From: Chlorobiota bacterium
Lineage (GTDB): Bacteria > Bacteroidota > Ignavibacteria > OLB7
Assembly: GCA_016710285.1 (NCBI GenBank)
Contig: JADJXR010000001.1
Coordinates: 1,798,001 to 1,862,000, forward strand
DNA: 64,000 nucleotides
Direction of reading: 5' to 3'
Part shown: positions 9,137 through 18,164 of the stretch, piece by piece
How the letters are laid out: the number at the start of each line of letters is the position of its first letter
How positions within the stretch are numbered: the stretch's first letter is position 1
Notes under the pieces: model-generated
Database searches by the model: none
Told to the model about the DNA's origin: nothing
What the model saw: only the letters and a program-made list of their open reading frames with translations
Translations under genes and position numbers: made by a program

Positions 9137-12100
9137 TTACTGACCTTCGGCATACCACAACCCGGTTCCGGTGCGGTACACAAAGCTCATGCTACGCCCT
9201 GCGTTGATGTTCGCGGGTGCGCCGGCCATTGCCGCACCGGTCACGGTGATCGGCGCGGTGGCCGTGTTCACGATGCTGACGCTTTGGGCGTTGCGGGTTC
9301 CCCCTGCGTTCAGCGTTACGTTCCCGCTTGCCACAATCATCGCCTCGGTGATGGTCCCAATGTTCCCCGATGCCACCGCGCGCTCGGCAGTGTTCCCAAA
9401 GCTGGAAGGATCAACCCAACCAAGCTGTGCGGTGATGTTCGGCGTGCTTCCGCTGCTGCTGGTGATGGCAAGCACGCGGTTGTTTGGCGCAACGCTCAGC
9501 GTCTCCGGCAGCACGTAGTTGATGTTATCCAGAGTTTGATTGGGCGAAGCTGCGAAACTGCTCTTGCGTTGTGCGGCTGCGGTGCCGCCAACGAACTGCA
9601 GTTGCGAAGGCGCGCCGGATGCTGTTGCTCCGTCGAGCATCAGCCGAATTTTGCCGATTGCAGTGATGGAGTAATCGCCCGATCCGGTCCCGGGGACGTA
9701 GGCAAGCACGCCGCTGTTGCTCCCTTGCGCAACTGGGAGAAGTCCCAGGGTTTGTGCGGTGCTGGCATTGCCGGTTGCGACAATGCCGACATTGCTAAAG
9801 AGAGAGTTCTGCCCTTGGGCAAAGGCTCCAACGTTTGGGAGGAAGTTTTGGCTGATTGCTTGGGCAGTCACGCCGATAGCGGTGACGGAGTTGGTGAGTG
9901 CGGGGATGGAGGCAAATCCTCCAAGTCCGGAGATGGATGCGGTTTGGCTTGGAGAGGAGAAGCTGGACCTGGCTTGACCGGAAACGCCGAAGCCGGAAGA
10001 GAGTCCGCCTGCGGGAGTGGAGTTTGTGGTAACGGATCCGAGCAATCCGTAGATGGTCTGCGCAGTACCGGTGACGGAGGTGAAACCGGTTGCAGAGGCT
10101 ATTGGTGATCCGGGAGTGGTGGCATCGGTCAGGACGTTCATGCGCCCCAGGTTCGCGGTGTTGTTGTTGACGTTGACGATACCGTTGCTTCCAACACGCA
10201 AGCGTTCGGTTCCGTCGGTGGCGATGACGAGGGGTTGGGAGTTGCCGGATGGAGTTCCGAGGAATTGTTGCCCTGCGCCGGTTCCACCGCTGGCGATGTT
10301 GTTCCCAGAAAGGCTCCACCCAACGGAGGAAGGATCAATCCAATCAAGCTGCGCGCTCAGGTTTGGCGATGCTCCAGTGATGGAGCTAACTCCTAACATC
10401 CGTCCTGATGTTGCGGATCCAAGCGATGCCGGAAAGGTGTAGTTGATGTTATCCAGAGTTTGATTGGGCGAAGCTGCGAAACTGCTCTTGCGTTGTGCGG
10501 CTGCGGTGCCGCCAACGAACTGCAGTTGCGAAGGCGCGCCGGATGCTGTTGCTCCGTCAAGCATCAGTCGAATTTTGCCGATTGCGGTGATGGAGTAATC
10601 GCCCGATCCGGTCCCGGGGACGTAGGCAAGCACGCCGCTGTTGCTCCCTTGCGCAACTGGGAGAAGTCCCAGGGTTTGTGCGGTGCTGGCATTGCCGGTT
10701 GCGACAATGCCGACATTGCTAAAGAGAGAGTTCTGCCCTTGGGCAAAGGCTCCAACGTTTGGGAGGAAGTTTTGGCTGATTGCTTGGGCAGTCACGCCGA
10801 TAGCGGTGACGGAGTTGGTGAGTGCGGGGATGGAGGCAAATCCTCCAAGTCCGGAGATGGATGCGGTTTGGCTTGGAGAGGAGAAGCTGGACCTGGCTTG
10901 ACCGGAAACGCCGAAGCCGGAAGAGAATCCGCCTGCGGGAGTGGAGTTTGTGGTAACGGATCCGAGCAATCCGTAGATGGTCTGCGCAGTACCGGTGACG
11001 GAGGTGAAACCGGTTGCAGAGGCTATTGGTGATCCGGGAGTGGTGGCATCGGTCAGGACGTTCATGCGCCCCAGGTTCGCGGTGTTGTTGTTGACGTTGA
11101 CGATACCGTTGCTTCCAACACGCAAGCGTTCGGTTCCGTCGGTGGCGATGACGAGGGGTTGGGAGTTGCCGGATGGAGTCCCGAGGAATTGTTGCCCTGC
11201 GCCGGTTCCACCGCTGGCGATGCTGTTCCCAGAAAGGCTCCAGTTGTAGGCATCATCATTCCCCGGCCCCCAGGTGCTTCCGTTCCAGCGGAGCGATTGC
11301 CCGGCGTTGGCTCCCATCCTGTTAATCTTAGCACCAGTCACCGCGCCATCCCCCAGATTACGAGTTCCAACGGCTCCGTCGCCGATGTCGCGCCCGTCAA
11401 TGCTGCGGTCAAGGATTTTTGGACCATCAACAGCGTCGTCATCAAGCTGGCTTGAACCGATTGCTTTGAAGGCGATTTTATCGCGAGTCACCGCGCCGTC
11501 GGCAATCTTTGCGGTGCCGATGGAGTTGTTGGCGATCATCGCGGAAACGATTCCAAAATCGGCAACCCGCAACGCAACGTCGCCGCTGGTCCCGCCGCCG
11601 GTTAGCCCCGGCCCTGCCGATACCCCCGTGATGTCCCCCAAGCTGCCGATTGGTTGCCATTCCGCCCCGCTTCCGGTTGCCGTCAGGACTTGGCCCGCGC
11701 CTGCGCCCGCCGTGCTGATTTTCCCAATCGTCACCGCGCCGTCGGCAATCTTTGCGGTGCTGACCGCAGCGTCCGCAATGTCGCTTCCCCCTACTGCTCC
11801 GTCGGCAATCTTTGCGCTGGTGATGGCATTGTCAACAACGGTGGTGGCTATCTGGGCAGTGCGTGAGCTTAGGCTGTATGGAGCCGAGGTAAGCTCCGTT
11901 CGCGGAAGCTCGGTGCCATTGTTGATGCTGATTCCCAAGTAGTAAGGTTTGTCGAACTTCAAGGCAAGCGGAGTGACGCTTCCCAGGTTCACGTTGAACA
12001 ACCCGCGCATAACGTTCACGGTTTGGTTCTCGGTCCAGACGGCACTCCCTCCGGTTGCCGATTCGTACAAGCGGAAGGCAACGGAATACTGTCCGTCGGC

Positions 12101-12250
12101 CACTGGCGTTGTGGTGCCGGCGTTGGTGGCAAGCCCCTGAAAGCTGATGGCCTCTGGGACCTGCGCGTTGGCCGCATTGGTAAGGATACCAGCGGCAAGC
12201 AACATTGCCGCTGCGTGGCGGATAGTGCGGAAAGTCTTGTTGGTTTGCAT
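9137..12250 (-). CDS. Surface stalk/adhesin-like repeat protein
   Basis: 1037 aa with AGGGG nine bases before the ATG. Signal peptide ends near NAANAQ. Residues 30-130 form a domain common in such proteins (ISFQGLATNAG, then LPRTELTSAPYSL). About residues 140-310 are short stalk repeats of the type AITSAKIADGAV, SIGTAKIADGAV, DIGDGAVGTRNLGDGAV, resembling the pentad-like stalks of fibre and trimeric adhesin proteins. Then two near-identical 268-residue segments (WSLSGN... to ...TLDNINY) are separated by a diverged 40-residue linker. The C-terminus has no T9SS PNP domain, so the export route beyond Sec is unclear. Function as adhesin is inferred from architecture only. Confidence 0.7.
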   Translation of the reverse strand: MQTNKTFRTIRHAAAMLLAAGILTNAANAQVPEAISFQGLATNAGTTTPVADGQYSVAFRLYESATGGSAVWTENQTVNVMRGLFNVNLGSVTPLALKFDKPYYLGISINNGTELPRTELTSAPYSLSSRTAQIATTVVDNAITSAKIADGAVGGSDIADAAVSTAKIADGAVTIGKISTAGAGAGQVLTATGSGAEWQPIGSLGDITGVSAGPGLTGGGTSGDVALRVADFGIVSAMIANNSIGTAKIADGAVTRDKIAFKAIGSSQLDDDAVDGPKILDRSIDGRDIGDGAVGTRNLGDGAVTGAKINRMGANAGQSLRWNGSTWGPGNDDAYNWSLSGNSIASGGTGAGQQFLGTPSGNSQPLVIATDGTERLRVGSNGIVNVNNNTANLGRMNVLTDATTPGSPIASATGFTSVTGTAQTIYGLLGSVTTNSTPAGGFSSGFGVSGQARSSFSSPSQTASISGLGGFASIPALTNSVTAIGVTAQAISQNFLPNVGAFAQGQNSLFSNVGIVATGNASTAQTLGLLPVAQGSNSGVLAYVPGTGSGDYSITAIGKIRLMLDGATASGAPSQLQFVGGTAAAQRKSSFAASPNQTLDNINYTFPASLGSATSGRMLGVSSITGASPNLSAQLDWIDPSSVGWSLSGNNIASGGTGAGQQFLGTPSGNSQPLVIATDGTERLRVGSNGIVNVNNNTANLGRMNVLTDATTPGSPIASATGFTSVTGTAQTIYGLLGSVTTNSTPAGGLSSGFGVSGQARSSFSSPSQTASISGLGGFASIPALTNSVTAIGVTAQAISQNFLPNVGAFAQGQNSLFSNVGIVATGNASTAQTLGLLPVAQGSNSGVLAYVPGTGSGDYSITAIGKIRLMLDGATASGAPSQLQFVGGTAAAQRKSSFAASPNQTLDNINYVLPETLSVAPNNRVLAITSSSGSTPNITAQLGWVDPSSFGNTAERAVASGNIGTITEAMIVASGNVTLNAGGTRNAQSVSIVNTATAPITVTGAAMAGAPANINAGRSMSFVYRTGTGLWYAEGQ
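9515..10318. repeat. 804-bp internal duplication, copy 1
   Basis: Matches 10439-11242 at an offset of exactly 924 bases with only a handful of substitutions (for example around 9648, 10014 and 10258). It lies wholly inside the stalk protein gene and keeps the reading frame. Confidence 0.9.
10439..11242. repeat. 804-bp internal duplication, copy 2
   Basis: Partner of 9515-10318. The 120 bases between the two copies are also related to 9395-9514 but diverged, so the real unit is 924 bases (308 codons). Confidence 0.9.
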
Positions 12251-12457
12251 GATTATTTCCCCTGCGTGTGTGACGTGTTGAAAGGTTCTAAGTCGTTCGG
12301 ATAACTCCGTTCTGTGCAGCCTACCGATAGCAGCGTGGCCTCATCGTGCTCAGCTATCGGCGGTGGTTGTGTTGGCCCCAATGCTCTTTTGGGGATGCTG
12401 GTTGCGGGCTTCTGTGAAGTGCTGCCGCTGGTTGGTTGTGTTGGCATGGCGTTCCGG

Positions 12458-13042
12458 CTACAAGTGCTGGATCATTACCGACCCGATGATGCGTTCCCCT
12501 GCGGAGTTGTCGGTTTGCAGCTGGCACAGGTAGTGCCCGGCGGGAACTTCTTCCCCCTGCTCATCGGTTCCGTCCCACGAAATCGTGTGGCTTCCTGCGT
12601 CCGCCATTTCCGACGACATCAGCCGCCGCACCGGGCGGCCAAGAAGATCGAAGATGACGGCGTTGATCCGCCCGGCAGATTCCAGCCGGCAGGTGATTGT
12701 GGTGCTGGCTCCGAACGGGTTCGGCGCGGCGCGAAGGGTTGCCGCAGCAAGGCCCCGTGCCGCTGGCGCATCCACCGATGATGTTTTTGGAATCGGCAGC
12801 CAGAATCCTTGATAGAAGGTGTTGGCAAGCCCCGATCCCGCGCCGCTGATTTGGCCAACAATCGGTTGGCCAAGCGTGAAGGAAATGGCGTGCTGGTTAT
12901 TGGCAAGGCCGGTCGCACCACCGGTGCCGATCACTTGCCACGGAACGTCAATGGTCTGTGCGCGAAGGCCGCCAGCAACAAGCAGCAGTGTCAGGATTGC
13001 CGCAGCGTGCTGTCTGGTTGGAATGGAAACAGGAGCGTTCAT
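12458..13042 (-). CDS. Small secreted protein with T9SS tail
   Basis: 194 aa from ATG 13042, preceded by GGAGA about nine bases upstream; the longer frame to 13090 adds residues before a clear signal peptide (ending GGLRAQ). The N-terminal half contains QVIGTGGATGLANNQHAISFTLGQPIVG, a short beta-type module seen at the start of many T9SS-exported proteins. The C-terminal half is a sorting domain: RAAPNPFGASTTITCRL, IFDLLGRPVRRL, then PAGHYLCQLQT. It lies upstream of the stalk protein in the same direction, 207 bases apart, so it may share its expression. Function unknown. Confidence 0.75.
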   Translation of the reverse strand: MNAPVSIPTRQHAAAILTLLLVAGGLRAQTIDVPWQVIGTGGATGLANNQHAISFTLGQPIVGQISGAGSGLANTFYQGFWLPIPKTSSVDAPAARGLAAATLRAAPNPFGASTTITCRLESAGRINAVIFDLLGRPVRRLMSSEMADAGSHTISWDGTDEQGEEVPAGHYLCQLQTDNSAGERIIGSVMIQHL

Positions 13043-13424
13043 AGCGTTGTTCTCTCCGTTGCTGAAATGGTGTTGCTGAAATGGTCGCAATGTTGATGTG
13101 AAATCCCGCAGCGTTCTGCCAGGCGATCACCGGAACAGCGGTGTGCCCGGCATTGGCCAGCCGGCGCCAGCGCAGCCAATGCCGCGACAGAACCGCTGTT
13201 GATTTCCGAAGCAAACGTACAACGCCACGGGGGGGCTTGTCACCCGGACAAAAACCGGACAATGGGGGGGCAAGAAGGAAGTTGGAAGGGTTGGCCACGG
13301 GGTGAACCCGCCTGATTTCCAGCCGGAAATTCTTGGCGGCCACAAGGGGAATGCTAACTTGGGAAGGAAGGGAGAAGGGATCAACTCCATATCATCCAAG
13401 CGAACAAATCTGGGATCAAGAAGA
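13043..13424. other. Divergent intergenic region
   Basis: 382 bases without a convincing gene between the minus-strand T9SS protein and dtd. On the minus strand TACGTTTG (13212-13219) fits the Bacteroidota -7 consensus TAnnTTTG exactly. On the plus strand TAACTTGG at about 13355 is a weaker match. Two runs of seven G occur at about 13227 and 13264. Confidence 0.4.
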
Positions 13425-13874
13425 ATGAAAGCGGTAATCCAACGGGCACGCAACGCCACGGTGACAGTTGCCGGGGAAGTGGTTGGCGCGGTTCCCAAAG
13501 GGATGGTGGTGCTGCTGGGCGTGGCCGCCACCGACACCCCGCCACACGCGGCAATGTTGGCAAAGAAAGTGGCGAACCTGCGGCTGTTCCCCGATGCCAA
13601 CGAAGTCCCCAATCTTTCGCTGCTGGATACCGGCTACGGCGCGTTGGTGGTTAGCCAATTCACCCTTCTTGCCGACACCCGAAAAGGGAATCGCCCCAGC
13701 TACATTGCTGCCGCGCCGCCCGAGCTTGCCAACGATTTGTACGAACGGTTTGTTCAGGAACTGCGCGGGTTGATTGGCCACGGCAACGTTGCCACCGGGC
13801 GGTTCCGTGAGATGATGGATGTGGCGTTTGTCAACGAGGGGCCGTTCACCCTTTTGCTAGAGTCGAAGGTGTAA
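13425..13874 (+). CDS. dtd: D-aminoacyl-tRNA deacylase
   Basis: 149 aa, the usual length. It hydrolyses D-aminoacyl-tRNA (D-Tyr and others) and glycyl-tRNA(Ala), removing mischarged tRNA in the cytoplasm. The start MKAVIQRARNATV fits the family start; an earlier in-frame ATG at 13302 adds an unrelated 41 residues. The active-site motif SQFTLLAD is at about residues 78-85, and the C-terminal cis-Pro motif appears as NEGPFTLLLES (138-148; NxGP is the conserved core). No strong ribosome site is visible. The next gene begins one base after the stop, so the two probably form a transcriptional unit. Confidence 0.95.
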   Translation: MKAVIQRARNATVTVAGEVVGAVPKGMVVLLGVAATDTPPHAAMLAKKVANLRLFPDANEVPNLSLLDTGYGALVVSQFTLLADTRKGNRPSYIAAAPPELANDLYERFVQELRGLIGHGNVATGRFREMMDVAFVNEGPFTLLLESKV

Positions 13875-13875
13875 C

Positions 13876-14601
13876 GTGCGGCCTATCCGTTGTTGGCATC
13901 ATCGCGCCGTGCTGTGGCTGCTGCTTTGCCTGGGTTGGTGCGTTGCCCCGGCCAGCGGGCAATCGAAATTGGTGGTGCGGAAGATGGCCAACTTCACGCT
14001 GCTGGTCCCAAGCAACCAGGACCCAACCCAGCTGACGGGGCTGCTGGAATCGGCGCGGAAGCGGGTGCAGGAATACGGGCTTGCGCTGCCGCGGGCAGTG
14101 GTGGTGCGGATTTATTCCACCAGCGTGCAGTTTGCCCAAGCCACGGGGCTAACCACCGCACATCTGGCTGGCGAGCGCAACGGGCGGTTGCATCTTCAGC
14201 CGCTTCCATTACTTTTGCGCCGCCCTGAGGCCAGCCGCACGCTTCAGCATGAACTTGTTCACCTTGCGTTGGCGCAAGCCGCCCGCAACGGATTGCCGCG
14301 GTGGTTCAACGAGGGGATGGCAATGGTGGTGGCCGGGGAAAAGCAGCCGGAGAGCGTGAAGTTCGTAACCTTACAGGCGTTGCAGGATACCTTGCTCCGT
14401 TCCCGAAGCTACCCCGCGCTCCGTTCGGCCTACGGAACCTGCCAGCGATTGGTGGAGAAGGTTGTAAGCCAGCAGGGGCAGCCGGCGGTGCTGGCAATGC
14501 TCCGCGCGGTTGCCAACGGCGGGAAATTCCCGGAGCGATTCCGCCGTTTGGCCGGGCAATCGGCCCCGGATTGGGCGCGCCAGTGGCTGGCCAAGCCGTA
14601 A
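13876..14601 (+). CDS. Exported gluzincin-like metallopeptidase (peptidase MA-like)
   Basis: 241 aa with an N-terminal hydrophobic segment ending PASGQ, read as a signal peptide. The zinc motif HELVH is at about residues 125-129 (LQHELVHLALAQ), followed about 15 residues later by WFNEGMAM, whose Glu would be the third ligand, as in MA-clan peptidases of the PF13485 type. The small size means little more than the catalytic domain. It probably cuts proteins or peptides in the periplasm; the substrate is unknown. It directly follows dtd with almost no spacer, an association that need not be functional. Confidence 0.8.
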   Translation: MRPIRCWHHRAVLWLLLCLGWCVAPASGQSKLVVRKMANFTLLVPSNQDPTQLTGLLESARKRVQEYGLALPRAVVVRIYSTSVQFAQATGLTTAHLAGERNGRLHLQPLPLLLRRPEASRTLQHELVHLALAQAARNGLPRWFNEGMAMVVAGEKQPESVKFVTLQALQDTLLRSRSYPALRSAYGTCQRLVEKVVSQQGQPAVLAMLRAVANGGKFPERFRRLAGQSAPDWARQWLAKP

Positions 14602-14679
14602 TTCCCTCAATGGAATTAATTCTTTCATAGAAAGTACCCTCTGCAAAATGCAATGTTGGGGCTGTTACGAAATCGCTTC

Positions 14680-14713
14680 TTGCAAGACCCGATTGCTTGA
14701 AATATCTTGCCGC
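14680..14713 (+). promoter_or_regulatory. Candidate promoter for the STAS gene
   Basis: TATCTTGCCGC at 14703-14713 resembles the TAnnTTTG -7 element, with TTG at 14680-14682 twenty bases upstream as a possible -33 element. It lies 76 bases before the STAS start. Confidence 0.45.
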
Positions 14714-14788
14714 CCCTCAAAACAATGCCCGCGACCTGCGGTGGCACGGTTCTTATACTCACATCTTCAATAGGGAGACAACCTCAAA

Positions 14789-15139
14789 ATGTTCTCGTCG
14801 AAAGTGAAAACGGCCTTGGCCGATGGTGTCCGCATCGTTGAGCTGAATGGCGAATTTATTGGTGGTAACGAGACGGATGACCTGCGTGACACGCTGGCGC
14901 AGGAGTCGAAGGATGGAACCCAGAAGTTGTTGATTGACCTTGCCGGAGCAACCTATCTGAACTCCACCGCGCTGGGTGCGCTGATTTCGGCACACACCAG
15001 TTTCAGCAAGCGGGGGGCGCAGGTGGCGATCTGCAACGCCTCGGACAACATCAACAATATCTTCGTCATCACGAAGTTAGCGTTGGTGTTCCAAGCCTAC
15101 GGAACCCGTTCCGAAGCAATGGCGGCACTGCAAGGGTAG
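14789..15139 (+). CDS. STAS-domain anti-anti-sigma-type protein
   Basis: 116 aa, a single STAS domain. The segment LIDLAGATYLNSTALGALISAH matches the central strand and helix of SpoIIAA/RsbV-like proteins; Asn58-Ser59-Thr60 occupies the place of the phosphorylated DSS in that family. Such proteins control a sigma factor or other partner by reversible phosphorylation via a serine kinase. No kinase or phosphatase gene is adjacent, so its partner is elsewhere, or the domain serves a different signalling role. A GGGAG at -15 to -11 from the ATG fits a ribosome site. It precedes the ExbB cluster by 94 bases and could be co-transcribed. Confidence 0.85.
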   Translation: MFSSKVKTALADGVRIVELNGEFIGGNETDDLRDTLAQESKDGTQKLLIDLAGATYLNSTALGALISAHTSFSKRGAQVAICNASDNINNIFVITKLALVFQAYGTRSEAMAALQG

Positions 15140-15233
15140 CTGGCCTTCCGGCCAATATCCTTGCCACATCTTACACGGTACAAACTCAGCAACCACGGTT
15201 CTTAACTCACACATCTACCAAACATCACGGCTT

Positions 15234-16010
15234 ATGAAAAGCAAGTATTTCGTCATCGGCGTTGTTCTGGCCTGCTTAATTGTGGGCGTGCTTATCTGGC
15301 AATTCTTATTCGGCGCGGCGGGCAACTTCTCCGATGCCGCACGCGAAAAACCGATCAACCTTCTTGGAACGGTCTATACCGGCGGTTGGGTTGTGCCGGT
15401 GCTGGTGGGGCTAACATTAATGGTGGTAACGTTCATCGTTGAACGGTTGATGTCGCTATCGCGGGCACAAGGGCGCGGCAACTTATCGGCGTTCCTCCGC
15501 AAGGTTCACGACAATCTTGAGCACGACAACGTTGACGCAGCGTTGGACGAATGCGCCCGCCAACGCGGTTCCGCCGCCAACATCCTTCGCGCCGGGCTGG
15601 AACGCTGGCAGCAGGTTCGCAACGATGCTTCGTTGGACAAGGAGAAAAAACTTACCGAAGTGAAGCGCGCCATTGACGAAGCAACGGGCCTGGAAACCCC
15701 GCTTCTGGAAAAGAACTTGGTCGCGCTCTCGACGGTGGCTTCTATCTCCACCATGTTCGGTCTGTTGGGAACAACAATCGGTATGATTCGTGCCTTCGCA
15801 GCACTGGGCGGTGGCGAAGGCGCAGTATCGGCAACACAGCTTTCGATCGGTATCTCCGAAGCTCTTATCAACACAGCGTTCGGCCTTATCGCGGCAATCT
15901 TGGCAATCGTTGCCTACAACATCTTCACCAACAAGGTGGACAACTTTGTGTACATGATTGAGGAGTCAACGCTCTCGATGATGGAAATCCTGACCGTCAA
16001 AGTGAAGTAA
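15234..16010 (+). CDS. exbB: MotA/TolQ/ExbB proton channel family protein
   Basis: 258 aa inner-membrane protein. An extra N-terminal membrane segment (about 6-28) precedes the usual three: about 50-72, about 163-190 (VASISTMFGLLGTTIGMIRAF) and about 213-236 (NTAFGLIAAILAIVAYNIF). A cytoplasmic loop lies between the second and third segments, the expected layout for ExbB/TolQ. With ExbD it forms a proton channel that energises TonB. The N-terminal extra segment is common in Bacteroidota ExbB. First gene of a tightly spaced run with two exbD genes and tonB. Confidence 0.92.
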   Translation: MKSKYFVIGVVLACLIVGVLIWQFLFGAAGNFSDAAREKPINLLGTVYTGGWVVPVLVGLTLMVVTFIVERLMSLSRAQGRGNLSAFLRKVHDNLEHDNVDAALDECARQRGSAANILRAGLERWQQVRNDASLDKEKKLTEVKRAIDEATGLETPLLEKNLVALSTVASISTMFGLLGTTIGMIRAFAALGGGEGAVSATQLSIGISEALINTAFGLIAAILAIVAYNIFTNKVDNFVYMIEESTLSMMEILTVKVK

Positions 16011-16049
16011 CCTGTCCCCCCTTGTTTAACCGAACCGAACGGAACCCTT

Positions 16050-16565
16050 ATGGGAGCACATAAACCAAAACGGATTGGCTTCAAGCTGGACATGACACCG
16101 CTGGTTGACGTAGCGTTCTTGCTGCTGACCTTCTTCATGTTCACGGCGAAGTTCAAATCGGAAGCCGAAAGCGAGCAAAAGTTCCAGATCAAACGCCCTG
16201 TGGCTTCGCCCGATACCGCGAAACTGCCGGAGCGGGGAACCGCCCTTGTGAAGATTGGCATTGATGAAAAAGGGGATACCCTGATGTACTACGCCGTTAT
16301 CAGCGAGAAGGACCGCAAGTCCATCTACACCGCGCAAGGGGTGGACCCTTCCGAGGCGAACAACGCCCAAGTTACCGTGCGCGACACCGTTACCCTGGCA
16401 AACTTGGTGCTGCAGACCCGCCGCACCAATCCCAAAATCAAATTCATGATTGATGCCGACAAACGGGTTCGCTACGGGCGCATCGAGCAGGTGATGAACA
16501 CCTTCCGCTCGCAAGGGGCAACGCTGTTCAACTTCGTGACCGTCAACCGAAGCCAGCAGGGATAA
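16050..16565 (+). CDS. exbD: ExbD/TolR-family protein, first copy
   Basis: 171 aa. Single N-terminal membrane segment starting KLDMTPLVDVAFLLLTFFM; Asp20 is the conserved proton-carrying acid of ExbD/TolR. The remaining residues form the periplasmic domain. The stretch from 40 to 130 is longer than in typical ExbD, and it ends with the dimer-type fold (IEQVMNTFRSQGATLFNFVTV). Starts 39 bases after exbB. Its first 20 residues are almost identical in sequence to the second ExbD (KPKRIGFKLDMTPLVDVAF), while the periplasmic parts differ, so the copies likely work together rather than as alternates. Confidence 0.92.
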   Translation: MGAHKPKRIGFKLDMTPLVDVAFLLLTFFMFTAKFKSEAESEQKFQIKRPVASPDTAKLPERGTALVKIGIDEKGDTLMYYAVISEKDRKSIYTAQGVDPSEANNAQVTVRDTVTLANLVLQTRRTNPKIKFMIDADKRVRYGRIEQVMNTFRSQGATLFNFVTVNRSQQG

Positions 16566-16669
16566 AAAAAGGGGATGAACGCTTGGGGGCAAGCAACCGC
16601 CCCCAAGCAATCGCAATGGTATCTCGCACACACACAATCAGCAACCCGCAATAGCAACGGAGAAAGGAT

Positions 16670-17221
16670 ATGGCAGGCGCCGATTTAGGTGAAAGCTCTT
16701 CCAAAAAGAAGAAAGGTGGTGGTGGAGTAAAAAAACCGAAACGGATCGGTTTCAAGTTGGACATGACACCGTTGGTTGACGTAGCGTTCCTGCTGCTGAC
16801 CTTCTTCATGTTCGCCACCACCATGGCACAACCGCAGATTATGGAGATGTCGGTTCCGCCCGACATCACCACCCCGGTCGAGGTGGCACAGTCGGACTTG
16901 TTCACGCTGTACGTCAGCAACAAGGAACACCTGTTCTACAACACCGGCATTGACCCAACCATGCGGAAGATTGACATCAAGGATTTGAAAAACCTGGCCG
17001 TGCAGAAAAATGCTGAGCGGGAGAACGACTTAATCACATCGCTGAAAGTTGACCCCGCAGCCAGCTACGCCACCGTGGTGAATATCCTTGATGAATTGAA
17101 CCTTGCCGAAGGGGAATTGGTGGCTTCTTACCAGGAGAAAAACCTGAAGCGGGAGCGGCGGTTTGCAGTCACGCCAATGACCGAAGAGGACAAGGCCGAG
17201 CTTGCAAAGGTGGATATCTAA
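16670..17221 (+). CDS. exbD: ExbD/TolR-family protein, second copy
   Basis: 183 aa with GAGAAAGGAT just before the ATG. A Lys- and Gly-rich cytoplasmic head (residues 8-25) precedes the membrane segment; Asp37 in TPLVDVAFLLL is the conserved acid. The periplasmic domain ends FAVTPMTEEDKAELAKV. The pairing of two exbD genes behind one exbB is typical of Bacteroidota TonB systems, where both subunits are thought to enter one complex. It ends ten bases before the frame leading into tonB. Confidence 0.92.
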   Translation: MAGADLGESSSKKKKGGGGVKKPKRIGFKLDMTPLVDVAFLLLTFFMFATTMAQPQIMEMSVPPDITTPVEVAQSDLFTLYVSNKEHLFYNTGIDPTMRKIDIKDLKNLAVQKNAERENDLITSLKVDPAASYATVVNILDELNLAEGELVASYQEKNLKRERRFAVTPMTEEDKAELAKVDI

Positions 17222-17251
17222 ACGATTTTTTTGAGAGGAGCATCGAGAACA

Positions 17252-18043
17252 ATGAACGTCACAGAAACACTGAAGTACGGCGCAGCAGAACTGAAGCGGT
17301 TTTACAACCCAAACCTACGGACGGCGTTTGCCACCTCGGTAGCGTTTCACTTGTTGCTGCTTTCAATTCCGTTCCTAATCTCTGCTGTGGCCGCCGATAA
17401 CAAGAAGGCAGCACCGGTGACAAAGATGAAGCTGACGAACCTTCCGCCGCCGCCGCCGCCGGATAACGCAACGCCGCCGCCGCCGCCGCCAATGATTCCG
17501 CCAAACCTGCAAACGGGCGGGACCGGAAATGGTGGTGTGGCCGCCCGCGCCGGTGTGCCGATTGCCGTCCCCGACGCATTGATTACGCCGGAGATGCAGA
17601 AGTTCGCAACCACCGATGTGATCTCCGTTGCCACCCCAGAAGGAGGCGATGGAACCGGCTTCTCCATTGGTGATGGCGAGGGGCTTGGCGCGCCACAGAT
17701 TGACGTGAGCAACACACAGGTGAAGGAGAAAGAAGAGGCCAAAGACCCCTACGAGTTTGTGCCGGTGGAGAAGGAACCGTCGTACGATGAAGCCGATTTG
17801 CAACGGCGGGTGAAGTACCCAGAAATCGCCAAGCGCAACGGCATCTCGGGGCGCGTAACGGTGCGCGTCTATGTGAACAAAACGGGGAAAGCGGAGAAGT
17901 GCATCATTGAGCAGAGCGACAACAAGATTCTGGAAGAAGAAGCACGCCGCGCGGTGTTGGAAACGGTCTTCACGCCGGCAATCCAAAATGGCAATCCCAT
18001 TGGCCTTTGGATGTCAATCCCGGTGAACTTCCAGCTGAACTAA
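17252..18043 (+). CDS. tonB: TonB-family energy transducer
   Basis: 263 aa from ATG 17252 with GAGAGGAG upstream; the earlier TTG at 17231 would place that ribosome site inside the gene. A short cytoplasmic region (about 1-30) precedes one membrane helix (about 33-50, VAFHLLLLSIPFLISAVA), then a proline-rich stretch encoded by CCG runs (PPPPPPDNATPPPPPP), a Gly/Ala linker, and a C-terminal TonB domain (about 185-263) with YPEIAKRNGISGRVTVRVYV and FTPAIQNGNPIGLWMSIPV. It spans the periplasm and passes energy from ExbBD to outer-membrane receptors. No TonB-dependent receptor lies nearby. Confidence 0.92.
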   Translation: MNVTETLKYGAAELKRFYNPNLRTAFATSVAFHLLLLSIPFLISAVAADNKKAAPVTKMKLTNLPPPPPPDNATPPPPPPMIPPNLQTGGTGNGGVAARAGVPIAVPDALITPEMQKFATTDVISVATPEGGDGTGFSIGDGEGLGAPQIDVSNTQVKEKEEAKDPYEFVPVEKEPSYDEADLQRRVKYPEIAKRNGISGRVTVRVYVNKTGKAEKCIIEQSDNKILEEEARRAVLETVFTPAIQNGNPIGLWMSIPVNFQLN

Positions 18044-18068
18044 CGCATGCTTCATGCTTATGGCATTG

Positions 18069-18100
18069 CAGCACCTTTCGGCAACGGAAGGTGCTGTTTG
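18069..18100 (+). terminator. Terminator-like hairpin after tonB
   Basis: Stem CAGCACCTTTC / GGAAGGTGCTG (one G-T pair) with a 6-base loop, followed by TTTGGTT, 26 bases past the tonB stop. It may attenuate rather than fully stop reading into the next genes. Confidence 0.6.
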
Positions 18101-18164
18101 GTTGTAAGGGTAAGCAAGGCGGGGAGCGCGGTTGCTTGCCATTCATTCTCATTCCACCATCTTT

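Noticed and set aside
8885..10108. Long plus-strand frame of 407 codons
   Set aside because: It is antisense to the stalk protein and its repeat; the low-complexity GNGG-type translation reflects the complementary codon use.
13220..13275. G7 runs as phase-variable tracts (also about 45673, 46487 and 62131)
   Set aside because: Runs of seven G are common by chance in such GC-rich DNA and are not placed near starts.
15234..17221. Flagellar MotAB or Tol system
   Set aside because: Gene order exbB-exbD-exbD-tonB with a TonB C-terminal domain and no tolA, tolB, pal or OmpA-type motB.
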